Positions 41,693-50,246 of a stretch of DNA of 64,000 nucleotides are shown here, in pieces. The first letter of the stretch is position 1. Each line of letters opens with the position of its first letter. A program made the position numbers and the translations under genes. The notes beneath the pieces were generated by a model. That model searched no databases. It saw only the letters and a program-made list of their open reading frames with translations, and was not told the origin of the DNA. This DNA is from Niastella sp. (GTDB taxonomy: Bacteria > Bacteroidota > Bacteroidia > Chitinophagales > Chitinophagaceae), in contig JAGIBF010000008.1 in the NCBI GenBank assembly GCA_017744515.1, positions 49,204 through 113,203 on the forward strand. Reading direction: 5' to 3'.

Positions 41693-44605
41693 TTATGAAG
41701 TAATGCTGATGAGGTAATCGAATAGGTTTACTTCGTTGGAGATGCCGAGTTTTTTGCGGAGGCGGTAGCGGCTGGTTTCGACGCCACGGATGGAGATGTT
41801 CATCAGCTGGGCAATCTCCTTGGAGGAAAGGCTAAGCCGCAGGTAGGCTGCCAGCTTCAGCTCCGAGGCTGTGATCTCCGGACATAGTTCTTTCAGCTTG
41901 CGCAGGTAGTTGGTGTGTACCGTATCGAAGTGATTGGCAAACTGCTCCCACTCGACATCGTGATCCAGTTCTTTATCGAGCATGCGCATGATCTTCTGGA
42001 ACTCTTTGCTGCCTTTATCGGTGCCTGCGCTGTTTTTGTATTGTACCAGGTCTTCTTTGAGGCGTGACAGTATTTCCATTTTCTGCACCAGGCTCATGGC
42101 TGATGATGCCAGCTCTGCATTTTTGTGTCCTATTTCTGCTTCGAGCTTTTCATTGTTCAGGCGCATGATCTCTTTCTCACTTTTGCCCATCTCCAGTTCG
42201 TGTTGTATCTGTAACTGTTTTTGCTCTTCGTCATATTTGCGCTGCTGCTCCTGGAGTTTCAATTGCTGTAAGCGCTTGTACTTTTCCTGCTGGCGCTTGT
42301 AAAAGATATACAATACGCCAAATGAGACTACCGCATATAGCAGGAATGCCCACCAGGTCCGGTACCAGGGTGGTAACACCTTGAATGACCAGGCTGCGGC
42401 GGCTGATTCATTGTCTGTTGCGTTGCGGCATTTTACTTTGAAGGTGTATTCTCCTTCGGGCAGGTTAGTGTAATCTCTTTCTGTTTTCCGGGCCCAGGGC
42501 GACCAGTCTTTATCAAATCCTTCAAGGTAATAGCTGTATTCTGTATTGTACTCTTGTCCGTAGATATTGGAAGCGCTTTCAAAATGGAGTGAATTGTCGC
42601 CGTATTTAATGGCAGGCAATTCTTTATTATCTGTTCCGCCAGCATATCCTCCAAATACCGTTCCGTCCTGTTGTGCCGCAGACCTCACCATCCTGATACG
42701 TACCTGTAATGGATGTTTGCTTCTTTTGTACTCTGCATAGTTAACATGGAAGAAGCCTTTTTCGGCTGCTATGAAAACGTTGTTGCTGTCTACCACATTG
42801 ATGTGCTCAAAGCCGCTGGCCATTACTTTATCGTCGATCTCGGAAATGTATACCAGCCTGAGCTCTTTGGATGATTTATCAACGATCCCCACGCGCTTGT
42901 CGCGGCAGAACCACAGGTTGCCAAACTGGTCTTCTTTCAGGTAGCTTGGCGGGGTTGGGCCAAATATCTTCTCCAGGTAGCTGGAGCGAATGAAATCTTT
43001 CTGTGTGTTGTCGTATTCGAAAATGCCGTTATCGGAAGTAAGCACCATCTTCCCCAATATTTTATAGAGGTGGTTGCGATTGGCCGACAGGATGCCCCGC
43101 ATATCCTTGTAGGTCAATGCATATGGTTCGCCTTTGGCGTTGAAGGCTACTTTGTACAATCCTTTGTAGGGGTGAGCAATCCAGATCGTGTCTTTGTTGA
43201 TGGCAATGTACCGGGCTGATTCGAACAGGGCGTGTATGACCGGGTTGGTAATAACGCCGTTGTTGTAGTTGTAAAAGTTTACTCCATTATAGGTTCCGGC
43301 AATGATCACCGAAGATGGCCGGGCATCGTTTAAAGGCTGAAAGTTCCAGAATCCTGTTTTATCGTCAATGGCTCTCATGGTGTTTCCTTCTACCTGGTAT
43401 GCGCCTCTGTTGTGGCCTACCAACAGCAGATCGTTGACGATTGACATTCCCCAAACCTGTCCTTCTGTTTTGGGCACAAATTCAATATTGGCATTGGTGT
43501 AGCTGAAGTCTTTATACCCTCCCTGCAAATCCACTTTATACAATCCCGTGGACAGGCCAAAATACAGTTGTCCTTTGTGGAATATCGATGTGTATCCCGA
43601 GTTACGGTCTTCTCCATCGGGAAAGATATTCTTGATAGCATTGCTATAAGTAACGAGATCGATGCCATTGTCGAGGCCGAGCCAAAGGTTTTTATCCCTG
43701 TCCATTTTTATGCTCAGGATGTTGTTGCTCTGTATGCCTTCTTTTTTGGAGAAGCGCTGGACGAATTCTCCGCGTTTGTTGATGATAATGCAACCCACCA
43801 TGTTGGTGACCAGTGCTATCCTGTCGGGGGATAGCAGGGTGGCGTTGTAGATATTTTTTCCCCGGATGTTTTTTATGCCTGGTGCATCGAACGCTGTTAC
43901 TGTATCGTTTTTCAGGATGTACAATCCGTGGTTGAGGGTACAAAGCAGGATGCTGTCTTTTCCTATGGGGAGGGTTGTAGTTAAGCGTACATCGGGGGGC
44001 AGGGTCCCTGTTTTGATGACGGGCAGCCATTCTCCTCTGTTGTAAGTAACCAGTTTCTTTACATAGTCCCAGGCGATAGGACCAGCAGGCGTAACGTTCA
44101 TGAATGCCCAATCGACGCTCTTGTGTGCTGTTACCGTGTTTCTTTCCAGCTCAAATATTCTTTTATTGGAACGGAAGAATACTCGTTGCTGCCAGATGCA
44201 GATGTTCCATACATCTGCAAAATCATTATCTCCCGGCGGCACAAGTGACTTTAGTGAAGTATAATATAGCTCTCCATTCTTTGCGGGGGAGAAGTAGCCA
44301 AAGTCGCCCTGTCCGCCTACATATATTTTATTGCTATCTCCGATTGCCAGTGAGCGCACAATGGTGCCACCGGGCAGCGGGTAGGTCCTCCAGCTGGTTC
44401 CATCAAATACCAACAGGCCTTTGTTGTTGGCAAAATACATGATCCCGCTGCTATCCTGTGCAATGTTCCAGTTCTGATTGCCAGCGTCGTATGTCTGCCG
44501 GGAATAATTAATAATGGGAGGAATGCCAATGGTGTTTTGGGCAGCGGCAGTAGAAAGAATAAATAGAGTAGTAACGAATAATATGGCAGTTCTCATCAGC
44601 AGCAT
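41693..44605 (-). CDS. Membrane-spanning propeller regulator with LuxR-type DNA-binding domain
   Basis: About 970 residues with a signal peptide (RTAILFVTTLFILSTAAA). The periplasmic part consists of two-component-regulator-propeller repeats (for example IKMDRDKNLWLGLDNGIDLV and WFCRDKRVGIV) to about 650, then a Y_Y_Y domain (YSYYLEGFDKDWSPWARKTE). One membrane helix (WWAFLLYAVVSFGVLYIFY) leads to a long coiled coil and a C-terminal LuxR/GerE-type helix-turn-helix (SSKEIAQLMNISIRGVETSRYRLRKK). There is no histidine kinase or receiver domain, so this is a one-component version. It sits next to the glycoside hydrolases and probably senses their products. Confidence 0.88.
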   Translation of the reverse strand: MLLMRTAILFVTTLFILSTAAAQNTIGIPPIINYSRQTYDAGNQNWNIAQDSSGIMYFANNKGLLVFDGTSWRTYPLPGGTIVRSLAIGDSNKIYVGGQGDFGYFSPAKNGELYYTSLKSLVPPGDNDFADVWNICIWQQRVFFRSNKRIFELERNTVTAHKSVDWAFMNVTPAGPIAWDYVKKLVTYNRGEWLPVIKTGTLPPDVRLTTTLPIGKDSILLCTLNHGLYILKNDTVTAFDAPGIKNIRGKNIYNATLLSPDRIALVTNMVGCIIINKRGEFVQRFSKKEGIQSNNILSIKMDRDKNLWLGLDNGIDLVTYSNAIKNIFPDGEDRNSGYTSIFHKGQLYFGLSTGLYKVDLQGGYKDFSYTNANIEFVPKTEGQVWGMSIVNDLLLVGHNRGAYQVEGNTMRAIDDKTGFWNFQPLNDARPSSVIIAGTYNGVNFYNYNNGVITNPVIHALFESARYIAINKDTIWIAHPYKGLYKVAFNAKGEPYALTYKDMRGILSANRNHLYKILGKMVLTSDNGIFEYDNTQKDFIRSSYLEKIFGPTPPSYLKEDQFGNLWFCRDKRVGIVDKSSKELRLVYISEIDDKVMASGFEHINVVDSNNVFIAAEKGFFHVNYAEYKRSKHPLQVRIRMVRSAAQQDGTVFGGYAGGTDNKELPAIKYGDNSLHFESASNIYGQEYNTEYSYYLEGFDKDWSPWARKTERDYTNLPEGEYTFKVKCRNATDNESAAAAWSFKVLPPWYRTWWAFLLYAVVSFGVLYIFYKRQQEKYKRLQQLKLQEQQRKYDEEQKQLQIQHELEMGKSEKEIMRLNNEKLEAEIGHKNAELASSAMSLVQKMEILSRLKEDLVQYKNSAGTDKGSKEFQKIMRMLDKELDHDVEWEQFANHFDTVHTNYLRKLKELCPEITASELKLAAYLRLSLSSKEIAQLMNISIRGVETSRYRLRKKLGISNEVNLFDYLISITS

Positions 44606-44633
44606 GGTTTCCTTAAGTAGTACGGCCAAGGCG

Positions 44634-44656
44634 CCTTCGACAAGCTCAGGCTGACA
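44634..44656. repeat. Family A repeat
   Basis: CCTTCGACAAGCTCAGGCTG plus ACA between the regulator gene and the esterase gene. Confidence 0.85.
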
Positions 44657-44705
44657 CGTGTTACTTTGCGCGTGAAGTTAAGGCCAGCCGCTGATTTTTC
44701 TGCAA

Positions 44706-45326
44706 CTATTTATTAAATATCTGTGTGTTGGCAAGGTGAATTTCGTCCTGTGTGATGGTGTGCCCCATATCAGGATAAATCTTCTCTGTTACATCGGCGT
44801 TCATCTCTTTCAGGATATTGGTAGTGGCGTATACTCTTTCAACGGGTACGTGCATATCGGGATCGCTGCTGCCAATAAAGACGGGCGTGCCGCCAAAATC
44901 ACCGGAGTAGTGTTCCCGGTATATCTTGTCCCCGATCAATCCTCCGGTAAATGCTACTACGCCTCCATAACGGGTGGCATTACGGGTCACAAATTCCAGT
45001 GTAAGGCATGCGCCTTGCGAGAACCCGAGGAAGTATATCTGTTTTTCTGTGAAGCCCTGGGCAATGTACCCATTTACCACATCGCCCAGTATGGACAGGG
45101 CAGACGTGAGCCAGGGTTCATTTTGTTGTATGGGCGCTATGAAGGAATATGGATACCAGGTATTGTTGGTAGCCTGTGGCGCCACCAATGCATAATCTTT
45201 TACATCGAGGTGTTCTGCAAGGGACAATATGTTGTCTGCCGTGCCTCCCCGACCGTGTATCATGATCAATATCTTCTTCGCTTCTGTTATTTTCTTTCCT
45301 GCCGTAATGATCTCTTTCGTGTGCAT
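44706..45326 (-). CDS. Alpha/beta hydrolase, phospholipase/carboxylesterase type (MhqD-like)
   Basis: A 206-residue cytosolic serine hydrolase. The pattern IMIHGRGGTADNILSLA, the nucleophile in LGFSQGACLTLEF (GFSQG), the acid in GSSDPDMHVP and the histidine in YPDMGHTI give the full triad of the carboxylesterase/phospholipase family. The closest functional parallel by context is MhqD of Bacillus, encoded with the ring-cleaving dioxygenases of quinone detoxification; here two such dioxygenase genes lie directly upstream on the same strand. Activity on quinone-derived esters is therefore inferred, not shown. Confidence 0.88.
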   Translation of the reverse strand: MHTKEIITAGKKITEAKKILIMIHGRGGTADNILSLAEHLDVKDYALVAPQATNNTWYPYSFIAPIQQNEPWLTSALSILGDVVNGYIAQGFTEKQIYFLGFSQGACLTLEFVTRNATRYGGVVAFTGGLIGDKIYREHYSGDFGGTPVFIGSSDPDMHVPVERVYATTNILKEMNADVTEKIYPDMGHTITQDEIHLANTQIFNK

Positions 45327-45366
45327 AAATCGCTGATTAAACTGATTTGTGTTGATTTCGCGGAAG

Positions 45367-45397
45367 GCTTCGACAAGCTCAGTCCCGCCATGCGGGA
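45367..45397. repeat. Truncated family A fused to family H palindrome
   Basis: GCTTCGACAAGCTCAG (45367-45382) passes straight into TCCCGCCATGCGGGA (45383-45397), so the usual end of repeat A is replaced by the mini-palindrome. Confidence 0.7.
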
Positions 45398-45414
45398 TAA
45401 CCTCTGATAAAAGC

Positions 45415-46368
45415 TTACTTGTAGTCGCTCAGGTTGATGGATACAGCGGGGAGTAGTTGTTCCAGGCGTGCACGTTCTTTCTCGAACTGTGCGGGCAGCT
45501 TCAATGCTTCGCCAAGGTGCTCAACGCTTTCATCCACAGTAAATCCCGGTACTGCTGTTGCTACTTCAAAGAGTACTCCGCCGGGTTCACGGAAATAAAT
45601 GGAGGTGAAATAATTCCTGTCTAATACCGGTGTGGGGTTCAACATGCGTTTTACGATCCTGTCCCTCACCTCCAGTTGTTCCGTTTTTCCAGGTGTACTG
45701 AATGCAATGTGGTGTACGGTACCGCTGCCGCCTAATCCGCGCAAACTATCCGGCGTGCATATGATGTCTACATAATTGCCGGGTGAGTCGTTGGCTGCAA
45801 AGCGAAAGCGATTGGCTTTCTCTGCTATCAATGTGTGTTCTAATTGTTCTGTCAGTAATCCTGCCGTGCGTTCGTATCCTTCTTCCCACACTTCCACATT
45901 GTAAAATCCCCTGATCGTATGTTCTGCCGGTACTGGTCCACCGCTGTAAGCCGGCCTTGCATCTTTATCGTTGAACACCAGTTCTAATCCCAATCCATCT
46001 GTATCTTCAAAATAGACTACTACTTCTCCGTCAAATCTTTCCTGGGGTTCTTTGTATGCAATGCCATATTTCTTCAGGCGGTTCAACCAATAATCGAGTG
46101 ATGTTAACGGTACTGAGAAAGTGGTGGTATTCAACATGCCTTTGCCATGCCGCCCTCTGACGAGTCCCTGGTATGGAAAGAAGGTCAGTATGCTTCCTGG
46201 TTGTCCTGTTTCATCACCGTAGTAAAAGTGATATACTTCAGGGCCGTCGAAGTTGACTGTTTTCTTTACCATTCTTATTCCAAGGATGCCGGCGTAAAAC
46301 TCAAGGTTTTTCTGTGCGTCGCCGGCGATGGCTGTGACGTGGTGAATGCCTGTTATTATCTTTCCCAT
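45415..46368 (-). CDS. Ring-cleaving dioxygenase, VOC/glyoxalase superfamily (MhqO/MhqE-like)
   Basis: A 317-residue protein from the ATG at 46368. It consists of two tandem VOC half-domains with metal-ligand histidines in GIHHVTAIAGD and GTVHHIAFS, and the closing FREPGGVLFEVATAVPGF that supplies the glutamate. The family cleaves hydroquinones and other catechol-like rings using Fe(II) or Mn(II). A second copy lies immediately upstream; they are similar enough to be tandem duplicates (both keep KKTVNFDxPxxYHFYYG). A family B and A repeat sits between them. The longer frame beyond the ATG reads repeat sequence and is rejected as coding. Confidence 0.92.
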   Translation of the reverse strand: MGKIITGIHHVTAIAGDAQKNLEFYAGILGIRMVKKTVNFDGPEVYHFYYGDETGQPGSILTFFPYQGLVRGRHGKGMLNTTTFSVPLTSLDYWLNRLKKYGIAYKEPQERFDGEVVVYFEDTDGLGLELVFNDKDARPAYSGGPVPAEHTIRGFYNVEVWEEGYERTAGLLTEQLEHTLIAEKANRFRFAANDSPGNYVDIICTPDSLRGLGGSGTVHHIAFSTPGKTEQLEVRDRIVKRMLNPTPVLDRNYFTSIYFREPGGVLFEVATAVPGFTVDESVEHLGEALKLPAQFEKERARLEQLLPAVSINLSDYK

Positions 46369-46393
46369 TGCGTAAGGAGTTGATGGTTTCTTT

Positions 46394-46457
46394 AAAAGGT
46401 GAGCCGCCCTTTGAGGGCGACCCACCTTTTATAAGGCTTCGACAAGCTCAGCCTGAC
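46394..46457. repeat. Families B and A in tandem between the dioxygenase paralogues
   Basis: Family B (46394-46430) with core GGTGAGCCGCCC/GGGCGACCCACC and outer arm AAAA/TTTT is followed by family A (46435-46457, GGCTTCGACAAGCTCAGCCT plus GACA). Confidence 0.8.
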
Positions 46458-46488
46458 AACATAAGTGCAGGTTGATCTTTCGATTTTA

Positions 46489-47424
46489 TTAATGCAGTAC
46501 CGGTAATTGTTGTTCTATGTCTTTCCGGATGGATTCGTATTGGGCTGGCAGTTTGAGGTTGGTACCTAATTCTGCTACTGGTTCGTCGGTAGCAAAGCCG
46601 GGGTTATCGGTTGCTATCTCGAATAATACGCCTCCGGGTTCACGGAAGTACAATGAATAGAAATAGTTACGGTCGATCTTCGGTGTGATATTAAACCCAC
46701 GCTTTGCAACTTTCTCTCTGAACTCCATCAACACTGTGTCATTTGCTACGCGGAATGCCACGTGGTGGTTTGTTCCACCTGCTACCTGTCCTATTCGTCC
46801 TTCGGGATCTTCGATGATGTCTACTATTGCGGCATTCTCTATAGCATCTGTTACAAAGCGGTAGCGATTGCCTTCCTGCTCCAACAGTTTATAACCGAAT
46901 ACATCCGTCAATACACTTACTGTTCCCTTGATGCTTTTCAGGGTAAGTGTAATGCTGTGGAAGCCTTTTGTAGCTGCCTGTTCTGTCACATCATTTGTTG
47001 TCCAGGGCTTCCTGTTGTCTCCGGCTTTCGGTACTGTGAGTGCGAGGTTCAATCCATCAGGGTCCTGGAATGGCAAGTACAATTCACCAAACCGTTCGCC
47101 GGTATTTCCCTGTTTCACTTTGTACTGGTCAAATCTTTCTTTCCAAAAGTCGAGGCTACCGGCGGGCACTGCATATCCGATCTCAGTGGCCATGCCTGTT
47201 CCGGCGTATCCGGGGGCCACACCTTCCCAGGGGAAGAAAGTGAGGATGGTGCCGGGTGTACCCTCCTCGTTTCCGTAGTAGAAGTGGTATGTTCCCGGAT
47301 CATCGAAGTTGACTGTTTTCTTTACCAATCTTAATCCAAGCACCTTGGTATAGAAATCAAAGTTACGTTGGGCATTTCCTGCGATGGCAGTGATGTGGTG
47401 CAATCCCAATATCCTGTTGTCCAT
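46489..47424 (-). CDS. Ring-cleaving dioxygenase, VOC/glyoxalase superfamily (MhqO/MhqE-like), paralogue
   Basis: A 311-residue two-domain VOC protein. Metal-binding histidines are in GLHHITAIAGNAQ and GGTNHHVAFRVAND, the acid in FREPGGVLFEIATDNPGF. The sequence follows the neighbouring copy closely throughout, including FKxxKVKQG and a Y-L-P-F-Q-D-P-D-G-L segment, so the pair arose by duplication. Genes of this type are paired with a MhqD-like esterase in quinone-stress operons, as here. No MarR-type repressor (MhqR) is present in the window. The start ATG has an AAAGGAG ribosome-binding site just upstream. Confidence 0.93.
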   Translation of the reverse strand: MDNRILGLHHITAIAGNAQRNFDFYTKVLGLRLVKKTVNFDDPGTYHFYYGNEEGTPGTILTFFPWEGVAPGYAGTGMATEIGYAVPAGSLDFWKERFDQYKVKQGNTGERFGELYLPFQDPDGLNLALTVPKAGDNRKPWTTNDVTEQAATKGFHSITLTLKSIKGTVSVLTDVFGYKLLEQEGNRYRFVTDAIENAAIVDIIEDPEGRIGQVAGGTNHHVAFRVANDTVLMEFREKVAKRGFNITPKIDRNYFYSLYFREPGGVLFEIATDNPGFATDEPVAELGTNLKLPAQYESIRKDIEQQLPVLH

Positions 47425-47454
47425 ATAAAACTCCTTTCGAGCTTTGTGCTCTTT

Positions 47455-47988
47455 TTATGCTTGTTTGATTAACTGGAACTCTCCGGCGAATTTCACTTCA
47501 TCGCTTACTACGATGCTACCGGCTTCTGTTACGGCTCCCCAGTTAAGGCCGAACTCTTTACGATTCAATTTACCTGTGATGGTGAAACCTGCTTTTGTTT
47601 GACCATATGGGTCAACTGTGATACCTCCAAATTCTACGTTGGCGGTTACATTACCGGCAACTCCTCTCAGTGTGAGTGTACCTTGCAGTTTACCTTCTTC
47701 TTTTGTACCGGTGTATTTGGTACCTACGAATTTGATCTCCTGGTGCTCGGCTGCGTTGAAGAAGTCGGCTGAACGGAGGTGGTTATCTCTTTGCTCATTG
47801 TTGGTATCGATCGAGTTTACATCGGCCGTAAATTCAACATTGGAAGCGCTGGTGAAGTCGTCGCCTTCTGTTTCCGCTGTCAGGTTGAATTTTTTAAAGT
47901 AGCCTGTTACGGTAGTGATCATCAGGTGCTTTACTTTAAACTGGATTTCGCTGTGTGAGGGGTCGAGTACCCATTTAGTCTTTGCCAT
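47455..47988 (-). CDS. YceI family protein
   Basis: A 177-residue protein of the YceI fold, an extended lipocalin-like barrel that binds polyprenyl chains. Here the protein lacks a signal peptide and begins MAKTKWVLDPSHSEIQFKVK, the typical YceI opening; HLRSADFFNAAEHQEIKF and LNRKEFGLNWGAVTEAG are family blocks. The start at 47988 is chosen over 48012 by this alignment. A promoter-like CAACTTTG lies about 50 nt upstream. It is 30 nt before the ring-cleaving dioxygenase gene and a second YceI gene lies upstream, so the set may be stress-induced together. Confidence 0.92.
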   Translation of the reverse strand: MAKTKWVLDPSHSEIQFKVKHLMITTVTGYFKKFNLTAETEGDDFTSASNVEFTADVNSIDTNNEQRDNHLRSADFFNAAEHQEIKFVGTKYTGTKEEGKLQGTLTLRGVAGNVTANVEFGGITVDPYGQTKAGFTITGKLNRKEFGLNWGAVTEAGSIVVSDEVKFAGEFQLIKQA

Positions 47989-48086
47989 GTTGTGTAATTT
48001 ATTGATTATCAATTTAATTATTTGTCATATTGACTATACAAAGTTGCAACATTAATTGATATTGGAGAATAGCTATACCGCGGAAA

Positions 48087-48117
48087 GAGTTGTACATATC
48101 GCGGATTTTAGGATTGG
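48087..48117. repeat. Family F direct repeat, copy 1
   Basis: GAGTTGTACATATCGCGGAT plus TTTAGGATTGG, identical over 31 bases to a copy at 49058-49088. It lies 99 bases upstream of the YceI start at 47988. Confidence 0.85.
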
Positions 48118-48256
48118 AAGGGATTACGCTGACAGCAACAGATTACGAATTATGATACCACTTATCGACGCTTCTTCCAAGGATAAGGTTACGGGCTTTA
48201 AACGGTTCGCTACAAAAAGGTGGCCCGCGTTGGTGTTGGTTGTGGAATTGCGGGTA

Positions 48257-48799
48257 TCAGGGCAGCTTCAATAGTTGTACATCGCAATGGAGTACCACTT
48301 CATCGGACAGTAATAATCCATGTTTATCGATGTACTGGTTCCAGGTAATGTTGAAATCTTTGCGGTTCAGGGTAGTTTCGAGGGTAAAGCCGGCTTTAAT
48401 ATTGCCCATGGGATCGGGTGTTGTGCCTACGTGGGTAGCCTGCAGGGTAATGTCTTGTCCGATGCCTTTGATCGTCAACGGTCCGGTTGCCTGTATGTCG
48501 TTTCCCTGTACGGTGACGGTGTCCGACTTCCAGGTGATGATGGGGAACTTCGCGGCATCAAAGAAATCGGCCGACCTGAGGTGGGCATCTCTTTCTTCAT
48601 TGCCTGTATATACTGAGTTTGTATAGATGGTGAGTTGTGCGCGACTGTTGTTGAAGCTACCATTGGTAGTTACCACTGCTCCTTCGAACTGGGTGAACCA
48701 GCCGGATACGGGGGTAAGTAGTAAATATTTGGTATCAAACCGTATTCTTGTGTGTACCGGATCAATCACCCAAACTTCTTCCTTATGTGCATCTTCCAT
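48257..48799 (-). CDS. YceI family protein (second copy)
   Basis: A 180-residue YceI-fold protein without a signal peptide, starting MEDAHKEEVWVIDPVHTRIR. HLRSADFFDAAKFPIITW and LNRKDFNITWNQYIDKHG match the other copy, but overall identity looks moderate, so this is an old duplication. The cytosolic form of YceI may carry isoprenoid lipids or quinones; a link with the quinone-detoxification genes is plausible but not proven. The two YceI genes are separated by 268 nt with the family F repeat. Confidence 0.9.
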   Translation of the reverse strand: MEDAHKEEVWVIDPVHTRIRFDTKYLLLTPVSGWFTQFEGAVVTTNGSFNNSRAQLTIYTNSVYTGNEERDAHLRSADFFDAAKFPIITWKSDTVTVQGNDIQATGPLTIKGIGQDITLQATHVGTTPDPMGNIKAGFTLETTLNRKDFNITWNQYIDKHGLLLSDEVVLHCDVQLLKLP

Positions 48800-49057
48800 A
48801 CCTGAGACCTTTATTGCTTAGGACTTCTTACTTTGTTGTCCTATCGTTTGTGAATATAATGTTGTAGCACACTGCGGCCAAATCTTAATGTGGCAAGCTT
48901 CTTCACCTCTTACTGCAAAGCTATACCTAACTGTGAGGTTAGTCAATTGACAATTAGAGGTAGTGGTTGTACATATTATAGAAGGCGAGCGAGTGCGCTA
49001 ATTAATCCTGCAAATTTACGTCAAGGTGGGTGTGGAGTGATGCCTAAATAAAGGCGG

Positions 49058-49088
49058 GAGTTGTACATATCGCGGATTTTAGGATTGG
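49058..49088. repeat. Family F direct repeat, copy 2
   Basis: Identical over 31 bases to 48087-48117, with continued similarity outside (GGGATT and CGC). The two copies bracket the second YceI gene. Confidence 0.85.
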
Positions 49089-49235
49089 GTGGGATTTCGC
49101 GGAATAGCTATGAATGGTAACCCTGACCTGATTAATAGCTTCTTCGGGCAACTGTTTGTTTCGACGATAATATGATCCGCCATTTATACAAGAAATGCGC
49201 GTATGTGTCTATTGACATGGGGGTGTTGCGCGGGT

Positions 49236-49243
49236 GATATTTG
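49236..49243 (+). promoter_or_regulatory. Possible -7 element before the alpha/beta hydrolase gene
   Basis: GATATTTG matches TAnnTTTG at seven of eight places, with ATTG 21 nt upstream. It would begin transcription near 49250 and supports the ATG at 49266 over earlier ones. Confidence 0.35.
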
Positions 49244-49265
49244 CAATAAATCAAAAACATCAATC

Positions 49266-50042
49266 ATGAAACTGAGTTTATCGTTAAGAAACATCGCTGG
49301 TTCTTTGCTGGCAGCTTTGCTTTTATTGTCGTCTGCCGGTAGCCAGGCGCAAAGTTCAACGCCCGTTAAAAATATATTGTTGGTCCACGGTGCTTTTGCC
49401 GATGGATCGGGATGGGAAGACATCTATAAAATATTAAGCAGCCGCGGTTATAATGTGGTCATTGTTCAAAATCCTTTGTTGTCGCTGGAGGAAGATGTAG
49501 CTGCAGTGAACCGTGCTTTGGACAGGGTTGAAGGCCCTACGCTGCTGGTAGGTCATTCATGGGGTGGCGCCGTGATCACACAAGCTGGCACTTCTCCTAA
49601 AGTGGTAGGGTTGGTTTATGTGGCAGCATTCGTTCCTGATGCGGGTGAAACTGTGATCGGGTTGGTGACTTCTGTTCCGCCTGCTCCTGAAAATGGTATT
49701 CAGCCTCCCGATGCCAAGGGTTTCATTTACTTCGATCTTTCCAAGTATCATGCTGGTTTCGCTGCTGACCTCAGCAAGGACAAGGCTGCTTTCATGGCTG
49801 CTTCGCAAGGTGCGTGGTCTGCCAAAGGCCCCACCACCCCACTTACGCAAACTGCCTGGAAGAGCAAACCTTCCTGGGCTGTTCTTGCTACTGAAGATAA
49901 GGCTATTGTTCCCGAGCTTCAACGTACCATGTACAAGCGTGCGGGCGCAACGGTCACTGAAATAAAAGGTAGCCATGTGGTTTTTATGTCCAAGGCTAAG
50001 GCTGTAGCTGACGTGATCGAGGCGGCAGCGAAGGGGAAGTAA
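49266..50042 (+). CDS. Secreted alpha/beta hydrolase
   Basis: A 258-residue serine hydrolase with signal peptide (MKLSLSLRNIAGSLLAALLL). It has the oxyanion motif LVHGAFADGSGWED, the nucleophile elbow LVGHSWGGAVI (GHSWG), an acid in LATEDKAIVPE and the histidine in GSHVVFMS. The fold and these motifs match the EstC-like esterase group often used on small esters or lactones. The ATG at 49266 is preferred because it begins the signal peptide and follows the possible promoter. A strong terminator at 50155-50207 ends the transcript. Confidence 0.9.
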   Translation: MKLSLSLRNIAGSLLAALLLLSSAGSQAQSSTPVKNILLVHGAFADGSGWEDIYKILSSRGYNVVIVQNPLLSLEEDVAAVNRALDRVEGPTLLVGHSWGGAVITQAGTSPKVVGLVYVAAFVPDAGETVIGLVTSVPPAPENGIQPPDAKGFIYFDLSKYHAGFAADLSKDKAAFMAASQGAWSAKGPTTPLTQTAWKSKPSWAVLATEDKAIVPELQRTMYKRAGATVTEIKGSHVVFMSKAKAVADVIEAAAKGK

Positions 50043-50154
50043 GTTCAGAGTCGAGAGTTCAGAGTAGCGTTTGCTTTGAGGGCTTTTGCGTGGATAGGAC
50101 TGTTCAGTGTTTGGAATTAAGTTATAAGCACAGGGGATAGGGTATAAACAAGGA

Positions 50155-50207
50155 CCCGACTTCGTCGGGCAAAAGGAAATGCCACTGTTTATTCAGTGGC
50201 ATTTTTT
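50155..50207. terminator. Terminator pair between convergent genes
   Basis: A short hairpin CCCGAC/GTCGGG (50155-50169) is followed by AATGCCACTG/CAGTGGCATT with a six-base loop and a TTTTTT run (50177-50207). The second is a classic rho-independent terminator for the rightward hydrolase gene and, through its A-rich left flank, also works leftward for the AraC gene. Confidence 0.85.
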
Positions 50208-50246
50208 GTATAAAGTGAAGTGTGACGCCTGGTTTAGTGTAACGCT

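Larger units (their letters stand above)
48800..49265. other. 466-nt intergenic region before the secreted hydrolase
   Basis: It is bounded by the YceI gene (leftward) and the alpha/beta-hydrolase gene (rightward). It contains the second family F copy (49058-49088), degenerate AT-rich sequence and a promoter-like element at 49236-49243. No small gene or RNA is evident. Confidence 0.6.

Noticed and set aside
48039..48046. CAACTTTG as a promoter of the first YceI gene
   Set aside because: The -7 box is partial and there is no -33 TTTG at the proper distance, so it is mentioned only in the gene entry.
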